This document shows, piece after piece, positions 1 through 11,810 of a stretch of DNA of 64,000 nt (position 1 is its first letter; each line of letters begins with the position of its first letter). Source of the stretch: Neurospora crassa OR74A (taxonomy: Eukaryota > Ascomycota > Sordariomycetes > Sordariales > Sordariaceae); assembly GCF_000182925.2 (NCBI RefSeq), contig NC_026502.1:682001-746000 (forward strand). The letters are read 5' to 3'. Both the position numbers and the translations under genes were made by a program. The notes beneath the pieces were generated by a model. That model had not been told where the DNA came from and ran no database searches. It saw only the letters and a list, made by a program, of their open reading frames with translations.

Positions 1-2826
1 ACAAAACTTGATCATCACCGCAAAGGTAATGGTACAACTGAAGGCACAAAAGAAGCTATGCTGTTTAGTCAGGTCTCTAGGTAGTTATTCCCCTGTCACG
101 GTTAACCATGTGAAAATGACAGTGATGATAACTAACCATTGCCAGTATCTGGCAATATCAACACCGATAAAAAGAACAAGATAACATAATCAAACCCGAA
201 TGAAGCAAAAAGGCAGGTACCATCTACATCCATGTTTCAACCGATCAAAACGTTAAACTAACGGATCCCACCACCAACAGGGTGGTTTCAAGTTATACTT
301 AACAATCATCAAACACGGTGCAAACGTTTTACAGGTATCAATATACATATATGTATATTGATTGAAACCATTCCCCCACGGAACATTTGACGGGGGAGAG
401 TCCGCCACCAAACCCTGTCGCCATTTATCCCACCACGCATTTGGGGGCATGTTTTCATATTCCTGACTTGTCAGAAACGGATCAAGGGTTTGTGATGGCT
501 CAATGTGGTGGATGGTGGTGTGGAAGTGGAAGTGGATTCATGCCAGTTTCTCCGGGGTCCTACATTTGCTCCACTCCTTCTCCCGCACCGTTTCTGTCCT
601 TCCAGAAGCCTTTTCTCTCCCTCCTCGTCCCATCCATCCCCTTCGGACCCGGTCGTGACCGTCTCGGACTACCCTTCCGGTGGATGCGACGCGATGCCCT
701 GTCCAGTCCCCATCAGAAGGATCCTAGTTTTCACGTCAAACTGCGTCTGAAGCTAGCTCTGGCTGGCTTTACGTCGGAGGCCCAGGATTCAGTGGGTAAT
801 CGGGGGTCACCGAGCAGGCTTGCTTCAGACAGTACAGGGCAAGCTTGGGGGCAAGTCCCCATAGGGTTGAAGCACCGGGGTTGAGGATTACCGGCGCCGG
901 AACGGCAAGGGGATAAGGCCCGGGGAAGACAACTGGGGCGTGTTGCATGTTGCGCGAGCCTGGTGAGGCCGGGTGAGGTAATGCCGGTCCCCACTTGTCG
1001 GACTTGCCAGGCAATGGGAGGGAGGCTCGGAACCGGGGCCGGAACATGGGTAAAACCACGGCGTTTCCCTTGAGAATGGATAACTTAAGGAAAACAGCAC
1101 CTGATGGTCAAATCATGACCGTTTCGCCTGTTGACAATAAGAGACTGGCTGGCTGATGTTGATTAGCAAACACATTCGGCATGTCCCGACTTCGCGTCGG
1201 TTCAGTCAGTCCCTGGTCTTCGCTTCGCAAAAATAAAACGAAATCTCGTTTTTGTCGCCGTGAGCTTTCCGACATTGCATGACATTGGGCTTTGGATATC
1301 TCACGACATCATATTCGGTTCAAAATGGAACAATCGAGACCCAAACCCCCAGGGCGGGCCGGCTGGGGGTGACTGCCGCAAACTAATCCCTACGAAACCA
1401 CACTAGCTAGCCCATGGCAGGGAAAAGAAGAAAAGGAGGGTGCCAATTTGAAAACGTCCTTTTGTACCCAAAACCTTGCAAAAACGGAGCAAGTTCTAAT
1501 TTAACCAACAGGGAACCCAAAAGGGGAAAGAGGCTAGAATCACAAAGAAGAAGCAAAAGAAGCAAAAGGAGGGAACAAGGAAAGTGGAAGCGCAATCGAA
1601 GCTGAAGCTGAGTAAAACCGGGGCCGGCCTTTCCCCCATCCTTGTTCTTATCTGCCGGGGAACCAGGTGCCCAAACATGCCCACGGACTCAACCCCCGGT
1701 CCAATCTCGCACACGGAGGGAACGGCGATGCCATGCCATGCCATGCTATGCGATTCCATGCCGGCAAACAGAAGCGACCGACAACAATATGACTGGTCAG
1801 TGCCCCCGGGAGGGAAAATGACAAGCGAGGAGGCACAGAACTGGCAGAGCGAGATTCTTTGCTTCTTTGAACCTGACCCCTTCCAGAAGTTTTCCAAAGT
1901 TCCAGTCTCTCAGTCAAGGTTTCCTGGGAGACTGTTTAGGACATCTCGTCTGCTGGGACGTCCTCGTGGCCGGTGGAGTTGCGCGCTAGCACGCCTAGCG
2001 ACGCTACTGCAGGTACCGAACGACTGATCACTAGCACTGATGGGGCAGAGATATGGTGGGGGGGCATCGCTATGTAATTCCATTTCCACCCGGATGGCCC
2101 GAAGTTCGAGCGAGCCAACACCTATGGTAGAGGTACCTGTCTTCCGTTGGCCAAACGGTGCGAGCGAGTGGGTGAGTAAGTGTCCATGGTCAAGGTTGGT
2201 AAGTACTGAGTAGGTATGTAGGTCATAGAAGCAAGGTACCTACCTACCAACCGGGGAACGGATTCCGACAGTCTGTTGTATTCGGTTATCACTTTTTTTT
2301 CGAGTTGTGATACTACATGTAAAGAAGCAACATGGAAAAATCCGTGAATGGAAGGCCACTGCATCGACGGTATCAATTCCGCGGGCGGGTTGGGTGTTTG
2401 AGAGACGTGGAAATTTCCATTCAAGGTGTGTGACTCGTCATTTGGGTGGACATAGACAAACTGAACGGAACGGATTAAACCCAACGAAACAAGTTACATA
2501 TCTACATACCAAGCAAAAATAGTTCTTTGGTCGTTTCATTTCCCCCAGAAAGTCAAAACGTTTTCCTACACTAGGTACACACAGAAAAAGAAGAAAAAAA
2601 ACTGGGGACCGTTTAATAACCTCAACCCCAAACACCACAAACCATTACAGTACCCAATCTCCTGGATACAACGCTAAACCAAATGACACACACACACACA
2701 TCACGCCACAGAGACACTAACTAACTAACCTTGTCGATACGGACCCTCGGACTCTACACTACACTAGACTCGGTACACTAGTGTAAGGACCCGCGGACTC
2801 CATCGGCAATAGGGCGCGACGCAACA
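1..2826. other. Left intergenic region, no supported gene
   Basis: No open frame here begins with ATG and also looks coding; the open frames are short, overlap on both strands and have no recognisable domain. Base composition is ordinary, unlike the AT-saturated block that follows. Small features seen are a run of CCATG-type repeats near 1729-1745 and scattered TACCTACC-like motifs near 2230-2250. I cannot exclude a non-coding transcript or the end of a gene lying to the left. Confidence 0.5.
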
Positions 2827-2835
2827 GGGCGAACG
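2827..2835. repeat. Left 9-bp target-site duplication (GGGCGAACG)
   Basis: This 9-mer is identical to 6220-6228 and abuts the left inverted repeat of the transposon. Confidence 0.7.
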
Positions 2836-2838
2836 CGG

Positions 2839-2877
2839 GCCGGATAAATCGACTGTGTGCCCAGATATTTCGGCGGT
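2839..2877 (+). repeat. Left terminal inverted repeat, perfect core
   Basis: These 39 bases, beginning GCCGGATAAATC and ending TTTCGGCGGT, are the exact reverse complement of 6179-6217. They keep many CpA and TpG dinucleotides, so RIP has not touched them although the element interior is saturated. Confidence 0.85.
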
Positions 2878-5800
2878 ATAGAACCGGGCTGGCCAATAAT
2901 ACACCCATGTTCCCGCCCGCCAAATTCCCACCAAAATAACATATATACAACATCCACACCAAAATTGCACAGCGATTTACACAGACGAGGCTTTCTAATA
3001 TACTGATTTACGTAAATGTAGTAGAAATCGTTGAGTTTATATTTATACTAGTATAATTACAGATCTCATTTATTAGTATTAATACTATTAGTTCGATTGG
3101 GAGAATTAGTATAATTATTGAGACTACTATTAGCCAGATAGTAGCGGTTGGTAAGGATTTAGATACAGCGGCTACTATGAGGGAGGGGGGGGCATTATTA
3201 ACTAGTAGGTAGGTTAGTAATATTACTATTATTAATACTTATAATATACTAATAACGGCGGTAGGGGTTAAGTTCGTTATTATTAATTCGTAAATTCCTA
3301 TAGCCGTACTTCTAACTATACCTCTCTTTACTATAACTCTCTCAATTCCTAGAATTATATTTTTAATATCTCTATCTCTAGCCTTGCGCTTTCTACCGCC
3401 GCTTTTGCTTCCTGCTCCCTCTAATTGGCTAGTACTACTTTAGTTATCCTTTTCTTCTTAGGAGGCTATAAAGCCTTAGGGGGGGTATTATAAGATGGAT
3501 TGTATTTAATGCTAAAGGAGGGGAGAAGAGGGAGCGCGGGTATGGCGGGTATAGGCTAGGTACTATTACAAACTTTCTAACGGTTAATAATAATTAGGAG
3601 AGGGTTTTTCTCCTTATATAGTAATAGCTACTTTATAGACAACGGCTAGTAAAAGATACAGTTAGTAAGTATATTAAATAAATAATATTTAAGAAAGGGA
3701 TATTTATTTATTATATTTAGTTTGAGTAACCAATATTTATCGACTATACTTTAAGGTATAGTACCGTTTAACTATACGATATTAATTATCCTATATTAGT
3801 AGGGTAAATTATATTACCTTGTAAAGTGGGTAGAGTATTTTACTTTTAGTCCCTCCAAATTAAATTATAAGTATTTAAGATTATTACTAGTTAATTAAAT
3901 TTACTATTAGAGTAATTCAAAGTAAGCGAAGCTAGTAATAAATTTTAAATCTATTAAAGTAGTATACTTGAACTTCGCTACGTCTTTTGAAATTTAATAC
4001 GTATATTTAATTATAAAGTTCTTTTTCAACTGCTTAAGGGTTTTAGTAATAACGCTTAATAATTAATTAAAATTAATATAACGATTTTTAAATAGTATTT
4101 TCAAAACGCTGTAGGTACTTTCTATACGGGAAGTTATTCGTATATTAAAATTATAGTATAATTTAATAGTGAAATAGGTAAATTCGTACTTTAATAGGAA
4201 GTAAATATAAAGAAGGTAATCGGTTATAGTTATAAAAAGAGGGATTAGTAATTATATAAATAATAATAGAAAGATATAATAATTATACTTTTTTACTTAG
4301 GGAACTCCCTCAATAATACCCGCTATTACTAGTAGAATCCCTCCTTTATATTAAAATATACTACTACCTTTTATACAGCTAAAATCCTATTTATATTATT
4401 AATTTATTTATAATTTAAATTATAAGGGGTACAATCGTTAATAGGTTGAATAAAGGGATTTTTAATCCCTAATTCAAAGTAGTAATTCTAGTTATTTCTA
4501 TTTAATAATTGGGCGGTAATTTAGCGAATAGTAGAATTTTCGTTAGCGGGGTTAATATCTATATAATAATAATCCTTATAGAGATAACTCCTATTACTAT
4601 TATAATTATTTAACGCTATACTTTTAAAATTACCCTCCTACTTCTTTTTAATATTAAAGGCAATATTCTTTATTACGTACTAAAAATAAATTTAATACTA
4701 GGATATAAGGAAGACTACCCGGTAAGCTCTCTTATATACTTTATTATAATTGGTAATAATAATTAGAAGTTAGGAGATACTATATTTTAAGAATATAGTA
4801 TTAATTTACTAAAATACCTATATAAAGTATACCTCCTTCTTATTACTTAATAAATAATAACCGATATTAAAAGTCGTATATATAATTATTATCCTATATA
4901 TTTAAAGGAGAGGTATGTCGAACTTATTAATTTTGTACGTATAATCTAAACTTATAACTTTAGGATTCTTTTTTAATTAATTAATATACTATAAATAAAT
5001 TTAAAAAATTCTCTTAATTAGACTAAACTCTTTACTATTATAATAGTAAACTTTATAATAAATCCCCTCTATTAACTATAACCGGTCGAGAAATTATTAG
5101 GTCGGTATAAGGGCACCCGCTTGCTTCGTTCTATTAACTACTAGTATATTAAGTATATCGTATTGCGTAATAGTAATATTAAAGAACTCATTATAAATAA
5201 TAAATATAATATTTAATAAGGAAATCTTTAGCTACTTAGCTAACCGAAGGATATTAGCGGTTACCTACTTTATATAATATTAATAACAATTAATAGTAAG
5301 ATAATTAGCACTATTAGGGTCGAGGGGATAGTTATAGTCTCCCTTTATAAAGGTAAATTACTATACCCTAATTTTAATATTAAATATTAATTTTCCCTAC
5401 TATTCGCAATTTCTTTTTATATTCGCCACTAACGGTTTTTAAAATAAAATATCCTCCTTACGCTTCTTACTACGCTTCTTCGCTATAATATATTTAATAT
5501 CGTACCGGCTAACGAAGCGAGTAGTCCCCTCTTATCGGTAATTATTAGTACAGTATTTAGAAATACTAAACCTAAACTCTTTAGTAATATTATTAATATC
5601 CTTAACGGCGGCGTTAATATTAGTCTACTAACGAGAGGAAAGCGCAACGAGGGCGGGCTCCCCTTTACTAATTTAATCCTTCTCGGTCGCTTTATCTTAA
5701 TCTTCTTCCGAAAACGAATTTAATAATAATAAACTTAAAGAATTTAAAGGGGAGTAACAGCGGCGGAATATAGGGATTATTAGAATTAATACTAAAACTA

Positions 5801-6178
5801 AAAATAACTTCTTATTTTTAATAAGGTTATTAGTATTGAGAAACTTATAGTTATTATTGTATAGCTCAATTTTAATCTATTTAATTAAAGGGGTCGGACT
5901 GAGCGCTCGTACGGGCGCAAGTATAGGGGAGGAGGCGGTTAGATCGATGAGTTTAGGCATTTTTATAGCGTACGGTTAATAATCTTAATTACGGTTAAAA
6001 CCTCTTAATACTATACTTACTAATTATAATAATAAATAATAATAGCGACGGCAATATACTCAATTACTTCAATTATTACTATAAATATACAGAAATATCA
6101 CACGATGTTGCTCGCTAGCAAATTTGGCGGGCGCTGACATACTGGGTCACGATTCCTCATTGGCCAGGCGGCCCCCAC

Positions 6179-6217
6179 ACCGCCGAAATATCTGGGCACA
6201 CAGTCGATTTATCCGGC
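6179..6217 (-). repeat. Right terminal inverted repeat, perfect core
   Basis: This is the inverted partner of 2839-2877, with 39 of 39 bases matching. Confidence 0.85.
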
Positions 6218-6219
6218 TC

Positions 6220-6228
6220 GGGCGAACG
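6220..6228. repeat. Right 9-bp target-site duplication (GGGCGAACG)
   Basis: This 9-mer is identical to 2827-2835 and abuts the right inverted repeat of the transposon. Confidence 0.7.
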
Positions 6229-8939
6229 AACGAAAACGGGTCAGGCCTGTCTCCAAGTTTGGAAACATGACAGCCCAGCCTACTAATGCCTATGCAGGCT
6301 GCGCTAATCAGGCAGGGGTGGAAGGAGCTGCAAGCCCAAAATACACTACCTACATATGTACATACATTAGGAAGTTCAACTCAGTTTGAGGGCAATGACA
6401 CCGATCACGATCTCGATCCCCCCTCCCCCCCCCCCTCGGCGTCACTGTGGAGTTTCCAGCCCACTTCAGTTCGTTGTCAAGGACCATCATCAGACACCTC
6501 CCCTCCCCAAAAGAACCCTTCTCGAAGCTCCAGAGAAGGATTAGACTAATACCCTGGTCAACTAATCAGTCAATCATTGAGGTGAAACTTTGCCCTTGTG
6601 AAATATGACAGCTCTACGACAATTAAGTGGTATCTACTCCGTTTTGCATATTGGAAGGGTTAAGACCTGACCTTGGGTGAGGCATTTCAGCTGTTGACCT
6701 GTAGAACAACGGTAGACCGGTACAGGTACAGGTACAGGTACAGGTACAGGTACCGGGGCTCCGGCGGTAAAGAGCAAGCAAGCAGCGTTGCATCCATCCG
6801 TCCATCCATCCCATCACTGTGGTAAAAACGGACCACGGGAATTATAGAATGGGGACGATTAAGCCCTACGACAGTCATCACTCGCAGTATCTAGTGTAGA
6901 TAGATACAAAACTGCGCCCTTGCCTGGCTCCTTCCTTGTTTTTGGGGAGGGGGATTGGATCATGGATCATCAAGCTTCCGTTTGTGCCGCTAGAGTCAAC
7001 CACACGTCCACACGTCCCAAGTAACTGTTCCGTTGGTCGTTCCGTTGTGGTCATCGTTGCCGGGCCATGAACGGTTCCGTTCATTCACAGCAAACAACTG
7101 AAAGATACGGATAGAGTTGTTTCATGCAGTTCTTTCCGTAGACAATAGATTCTACAATGTTATGTCAGGTACCCGCCCGCCCGTCCGTCCGTCCGTGTGC
7201 AATGCATACTGCATATGCAATCGTTATGCAACCTTAACGGTTCTGCATGTACCAATGAACGGGTTGACCGGTTTCTGCGGTTTGCGGTCCAGATATCAGT
7301 GGGCACTGGGCAGATGGACGGATGTGCGGACCTGCAGGTGTCAATGCTGCATGAGGGCAGAGTGGATTGGAATGTGGGATTGGACTTGTGTGTAAATGCC
7401 CGTCCGTGGAATGCAAAGAAGGAACAGGGAGACGAAGAAGGACGACTGTATACCCTACGTAGACAGACAGTATCACTGTATGGTGTAGTACATTTACATA
7501 GAGTAGTATGTATGAGGTATCAACGGAAAATGTGCGTTGTATTTCACTTCCAATAGTTGACGACGATCTTGTCTATAAGTACTATCAAGCGATCGTCTTG
7601 ATCACCGATACATAGTCGAGGGATGATGATATTCAGGGCAACCCCAAACAAGCAGGTCGTAGATCCTGTTCATCCTCTGCCCTTTGCCAAGATGATGATC
7701 GTTGTCTTCCCCAGGAAATGTAAACAGAGACGGAGATGATCAAAATAACGTGGTCATTCGACACGCTTAACTTATCAAAGACCTTTTGTTCAAAGACCGC
7801 ACGAGGCGGATGTCACTCCAGTTGTCGCTTTGGCCTTTGCTGAAACATCGGTGCCGTGCCTGATCCAGCTTCTATCTCTTATCTGATCTTCCTATTCCCA
7901 GCCGTCTTGATGTTCGTTTCCGGCGGTTGGACGTCTGTGTGTGTGTGCGAGGTCTAGTTCCGTCTCGCCAGTTGGAGATGATCTGCTGAACTGTGGTCGA
8001 TGATAACCATTATTTCAACGGCTCGACCTTGCACTAGAAGATGAGCCGACACACTTGTATCTTGAAAAACACACATGATAGGACCTGAGCATAGGATGAA
8101 AAATATCGGGTAGATGGAGGCACAAGGGCGTCGCTGAGCACCGACCAGCTTCGGGATGAGGTCTAACTCACTCCGGTCAGGCTCGAGCGAGCGAAATAGC
8201 TGCGCCGGAGGTCAGACAGGCCATTCAAGCAGTGACAAGTAGCTTTTGAAGCTTATCAATTTTGTCGCCGATGAACATGACGGACGGATATGTGATTCAC
8301 GTTGGTCAGAATTAGTGATTGGAAGGTTCAGCCCAAGGTCTGTTGTGAAAGTACACGAATGCGCGACTGGGAGGTAGTGCCTGCAATGATCGAACGAGCA
8401 AGTAGTACCGTGATCCGGGGAAAGAACACAGCGGCAGACACCGTGGGTTAGCGGAAAAGGATTAGAGCTTCAGTATCATGATGTGTCTCTTTGCAATCAA
8501 ATTGAATGCCTTTGTCGAGATGGATTTTGTTAGCCAAAAGCGATGGGGATATGAAGTTGTATTGATTGGCGTGAAAAAAAAAGGGGGTTGTTTACTTGCG
8601 ACGTTGTGCCTCGTCTTTGTGCTTATAAGCTTCACCACGAGAGTTGGTCTTGAAGTTCCGGCTCTTGCTCGTCCATCCCTGGTCGATAGCATTGCGCCTT
8701 CCCTGATGATGGCTCGAAGTGTATGTCGTGTAGTTGCTCTTGACAGACGTTGAGATTCGGGATCAACGAGAAGAAGCAGCTAATCTTGTGAGCCTGAAAC
8801 TCCGAGACACACCTCTTCTCCAAGTCCTTGCTCACCGCATCCTTCTAACCCATCCACCACATTCTATACAGACAGTATCTTGAATACAAGCGTACCGAAA
8901 CCCGTTATCCTTACTCCATCTATCGCCATCCGACCAACA
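6229..8939. other. Intergenic region, no supported gene
   Basis: Ordinary composition resumes after the transposon. Open frames are short, mostly begin at non-ATG codons and have no family resemblance. A hexanucleotide tandem repeat lies at 6719-6754, and runs of CCGTCCGT and CCATCCAT type occur near 7170-7195 and 6790-6812. The last few hundred bases should contain the promoter and 5' leader of the gene starting at 8940, but no specific element stands out. Confidence 0.5.
6719..6754 (+). repeat. Hexanucleotide tandem repeat (GGTACA)n
   Basis: Five exact GGTACA units are followed by GGTACC. It lies in non-coding DNA. Confidence 0.9.
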
Positions 8940-9953
8940 ATGGAATCTTCCACCTACATCTACAACCTCCCCACGTACAGCCTCCCCTATCCCGAACACC
9001 GGTTCTTCTGGGCCACCCGCATGGCCAATCTACACCTAGCGTTCGACCTCATTCGCCGATTCAAACTCAAGACTCCGCGGTTCCTCGCATCATGGGAGGA
9101 ATTCCTACTCCATGAACCTCACCCAGAAAGCCATCCCATCCTTGTCCAATACTGGCCGATGAAGGCCGTCAACAACTTGCTGGTCATCATGGAGACTCTA
9201 CGGAGTATTTGCGATTCACCGATCTTTGCGTTCGAAGGGTTGTCTGTCATTGAGCCGTGGGCGTTGTGGTACTTGGCTGCGGCGATGGCGCAGACTTGGA
9301 CGGGGGACCCGGTGGGGCTGATCAGCGGGGTGCCGGAAGACGTGTCGACCGAGGAGCTGCAGAGGTTGACGAAGGAGCTTCATGTGGAGATTCGGAAAGG
9401 TGAGTGATATGTTTTCATGCTAAGAAACCGTGGTTTGCAAGAGAGTGGCGCGCAAAGTGTGCTGTGGTGGTGTGTCCATGCTATATGGGACAAGTTGGGG
9501 ATATATGCTGACATTTACTTGTGTTTTTTTTTTTTTTTGCGGATAGTGAGCACCAAGATCTGGGCTACCAATTTCGCCTATTATCAATACATTCTCGATT
9601 ATCGATGGCACGACGTCCAATTTGGAAATATGAGGGATAGCTACGACGGAGGCCAACAAGATGCAACTGAACATGAGGAGTATGTGGAAGACGTGGAAGA
9701 CGTGGAAGACGTGGAAGACAACGTGGCACACGATGCGCAAACAGGCGTGCAGGATGAGATGGCAATGGAGGTACGAAGTGACAAGGACCACGACAGTGGC
9801 TATTGTAGTATGGAAGAGGAGACGCAGGAGGATGGCATTAACGCTGACGATGACGGTGATACCTCTAGTGACGATGAAGCGGTGTTGACTCCTTCCACAG
9901 AGTCGGACGCCGAAGAGACCGAATGTCGTCAAGAGCGTGAGTGGCCTCAATAG
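8940..9953 (+). CDS. Orphan protein with acidic C-terminal tail, two exons
   Basis: I recognise no family. Exon 1 (8940-9399) starts at an ATG in good context (ACAATGG), the only methionine near the start of its frame. The intron 9400-9546 has a GTGAGT donor and a long T-run just before its TAG acceptor, and exon 2 is 9547-9953; the split GTG codon keeps phase. The product is 288 aa. Residues 1-153 are mixed polar and aromatic and could be a small folded domain. The rest is low-complexity and strongly acidic, with four VED repeats encoded by four exact GTGGAAGAC units at 9684-9719, then D/E/S-rich sequence to the end. There is no signal peptide or clear membrane segment. The acidic tail hints at a nuclear or binding role, but that is speculation. 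Confidence 0.65.
9684..9719 (+). repeat. Four-copy 9-nt coding repeat (VED x4)
   Basis: Four exact GTGGAAGAC units sit in exon 2 of the orphan gene. The unit keeps frame, so copy-number change would alter only the length of the acidic tail. Confidence 0.9.
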
Positions 9954-10319
9954 CTTGAGTGGCATCCAGGATTTGGACCTTGTTCGAAGATTGACTGCCG
10001 GATCCAAGACGCCAATAAGGCCATGGGTGCTCTCCGTGGCTTGAAGCTTGACCCTCATCTACAGACTAACCGTTGTCCGATGTAGCAGGATTCCCGAGGT
10101 CGAGGAAAAGCGAGAAGGCGGAACGTTGATTACAGGTTTCTTGTATTTCTCCTGATGTATAGGCCAAGCTATGGTCTAGCGAAGCATTTTGGCTTTGAGT
10201 TGTTTAGCGTTGTCCGACGAGCTTCAAGCGTTATCAAGTTGATACCGCAAGGTAATGACAGACTGTATATTGAATCCTCGGACAAGATACATAGGTCAAC
10301 CAAGATGACATCAAACACA
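9954..10319. other. Convergent 3' region between two genes
   Basis: These 366 bases separate the stop of the + strand orphan from the stop of the - strand dioxygenase and should hold both 3' untranslated regions. I see no other feature. Confidence 0.5.
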
Positions 10320-11810
10320 TCAGTCCACCCGTCCAGGGTCGACATCAAACTCGACATCCGTCCTAATAATGTACTTGGCTCCCTTCCTCACACCAGTTCC
10401 CTCATGCAATAGCGCACCATGATTTTCGCCATGAGGGAACACTGCCACCGAGCCCATAACCGGCCTCACCGGGTGGGCATTCATGACACCGTCACGTACG
10501 CTCGGCGTAAAGAAGGTCGTCTCGCCACCCTCAAACTCATCATTCAAGTACATGAGGAAGGTAAACAAACTCGACTGCTTCTTGTCCGCCGGCGAGGCAT
10601 CGTACATGTACTTGCCCGTTGTAGGGTGAATGCCAGAGGGAGGCCAGGCGCCGTCGAAGTGGCAGCGATACTCGGCTCCGGGAACGTAACGATAAACCCT
10701 GAAGCGACGGTTGATGCCCCGCGCCTTTCTTCCAGCATCGTGGGTAGGGATGAAAGGCCGCACACGCTCCCAAAGAGCATCGTGGAAGGTTTGGTCAACA
10801 ATCCAGTAGACGTTGTGGGCGAGAATGCTGGATTCGGAACCATCTTCCTTGATGGGCGCGTCGGGGAGGTAGCCGACAGATTCGGTGGCAGCGATGATGG
10901 ACTTGCACTCGGCGGGCGAGAGGACATCCTTTAGGATAGAAAGGGAGGGGACAATGGGGTGTTGGTGCTTGGTGATGGTCGGGGGGGTAGGTGAAAGAGG
11001 AACGGCACCTTCGTCGCTGAGGTGGAGGACAGCTGGGTGGAGGTTGGGTGGTTTCCGTTGAGGTCCGGGAGTAGTTTCGATGGCCTTGAACAAGTCCTTG
11101 ACATTCGGTGGGCATACTGAGAACAATGTGCCATCTAGAACGGATTGCCGCATGGGGAATGGTGTTGCTGATGGCTCTCGGATATCCCACATCTTCTGAA
11201 GCGCAATGGGACCAGTCCATGCTGTTGAAGACGAGTCCCCAAGCCCGGAAGCATCAATTGGCTGTCCGGTGGCTCTCAGAATGGCGTCCATGATCCTGAG
11301 CAGCTCGGGCCGACTCTGCCTGTTGGTCGTTTCGGTTTGCGAAAGGCCGCTGGTGATGTCGAGATCTCTGACCCAGCGGCACAGGGCGCCTAGCCTGGGG
11401 ATGTCGCCACGGATGCGCATCTCGGCCAATGTAACGAGGGCATCGACAAACTTGCCGTCGGCCAGGAAGCCGGACACCTTTGCGGTAAGGTTGGCGTCGG
11501 AGCTGGAGTTGATGCCCGTGGTGCAGGCCTGTCTGAAGTCGTAGACGACGGAGCGCAGTTCCTTGCACGCCTTGGACTTGATGATGGCGGGGTTCTCAGC
11601 CAATGTGCGAAGGGTGTCAACTGTGACTTCCAACTCCTCCTCCGAGACCACTGTCGCGATGCTCTTGGGTTCAAATCGGTCGACTTCGGATCCGGATTCG
11701 GCTGGAGGGGAGGGCAGAGCGCCGGCGGCCGTCTTGGATCGCTTGGCCGACGACTCGGTCGATTCGACATTCTGCTTGCGTTTGGCCGCCGCCTTTTTGG
11801 ACTTTGACAT
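10320..11810 (-). CDS. Prolyl 4-hydroxylase-type 2-oxoglutarate/Fe(II) dioxygenase
   Basis: The 496-aa product starts at the first ATG of its frame (11808-11810); the open frame upstream has no ATG. The N-terminus is lysine-rich and low-complexity, a possible nuclear signal. The C-terminal 200 residues match the P4Hc fold: H384 and D386 (in YRCHFDGAW) and H469 (in LLHEGTG) are the expected iron ligands of the HxD...H triad, and K479, ten residues after the distal histidine, is the expected 2-oxoglutarate contact. Members hydroxylate proline or other residues using O2, Fe(II) and 2-oxoglutarate. The catalytic set looks complete. There is no secretory signal, so collagen-type ER processing is unlikely; the substrate is unknown. 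No intron is needed to explain the frame. Confidence 0.85.
   Translation of the reverse strand: MSKSKKAAAKRKQNVESTESSAKRSKTAAGALPSPPAESGSEVDRFEPKSIATVVSEEELEVTVDTLRTLAENPAIIKSKACKELRSVVYDFRQACTTGINSSSDANLTAKVSGFLADGKFVDALVTLAEMRIRGDIPRLGALCRWVRDLDITSGLSQTETTNRQSRPELLRIMDAILRATGQPIDASGLGDSSSTAWTGPIALQKMWDIREPSATPFPMRQSVLDGTLFSVCPPNVKDLFKAIETTPGPQRKPPNLHPAVLHLSDEGAVPLSPTPPTITKHQHPIVPSLSILKDVLSPAECKSIIAATESVGYLPDAPIKEDGSESSILAHNVYWIVDQTFHDALWERVRPFIPTHDAGRKARGINRRFRVYRYVPGAEYRCHFDGAWPPSGIHPTTGKYMYDASPADKKQSSLFTFLMYLNDEFEGGETTFFTPSVRDGVMNAHPVRPVMGSVAVFPHGENHGALLHEGTGVRKGAKYIIRTDVEFDVDPGRVD

Larger units (their letters stand above)
2836..6219. mobile_element. RIP-destroyed DNA transposon, probably Mutator-like (MULE)
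   Basis: The two ends are inverted repeats: 2839-2877 matches the reverse complement of 6179-6217 over 39 bases without a mismatch, and weaker similarity (GGCCAAT, GCCCGCCAAATT) continues about 60-80 bases inward. The 9-mer GGGCGAACG lies directly outside both ends (2827-2835 and 6220-6228), as expected of a target-site duplication. A 9-bp duplication with long inverted repeats is the usual pattern of Mutator-like elements, such as Hop of Fusarium; hAT elements make 8 bp. The interior (about 2990-6110) is extremely AT-rich, TpA-rich and stop-filled, so no transposase frame survives. The left end has one extra base before the shared core. The family assignment is inference; a transposon with these ends is well supported. 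Confidence 0.75.

Noticed and set aside
387-884. 165-codon open frame at the left end
   Set aside because: It does not begin with ATG, has no domain and is overlapped by equally long frames on the other strand.
6719-6754. Possible CRISPR or telomere-like repeat
   Set aside because: It is a plain hexanucleotide microsatellite without spacers and does not match TTAGGG.
8478-8753. Open frame with a hydrophobic segment just upstream of the orphan gene
   Set aside because: It contains an A-run, has no family match and lies where a promoter and leader are expected.
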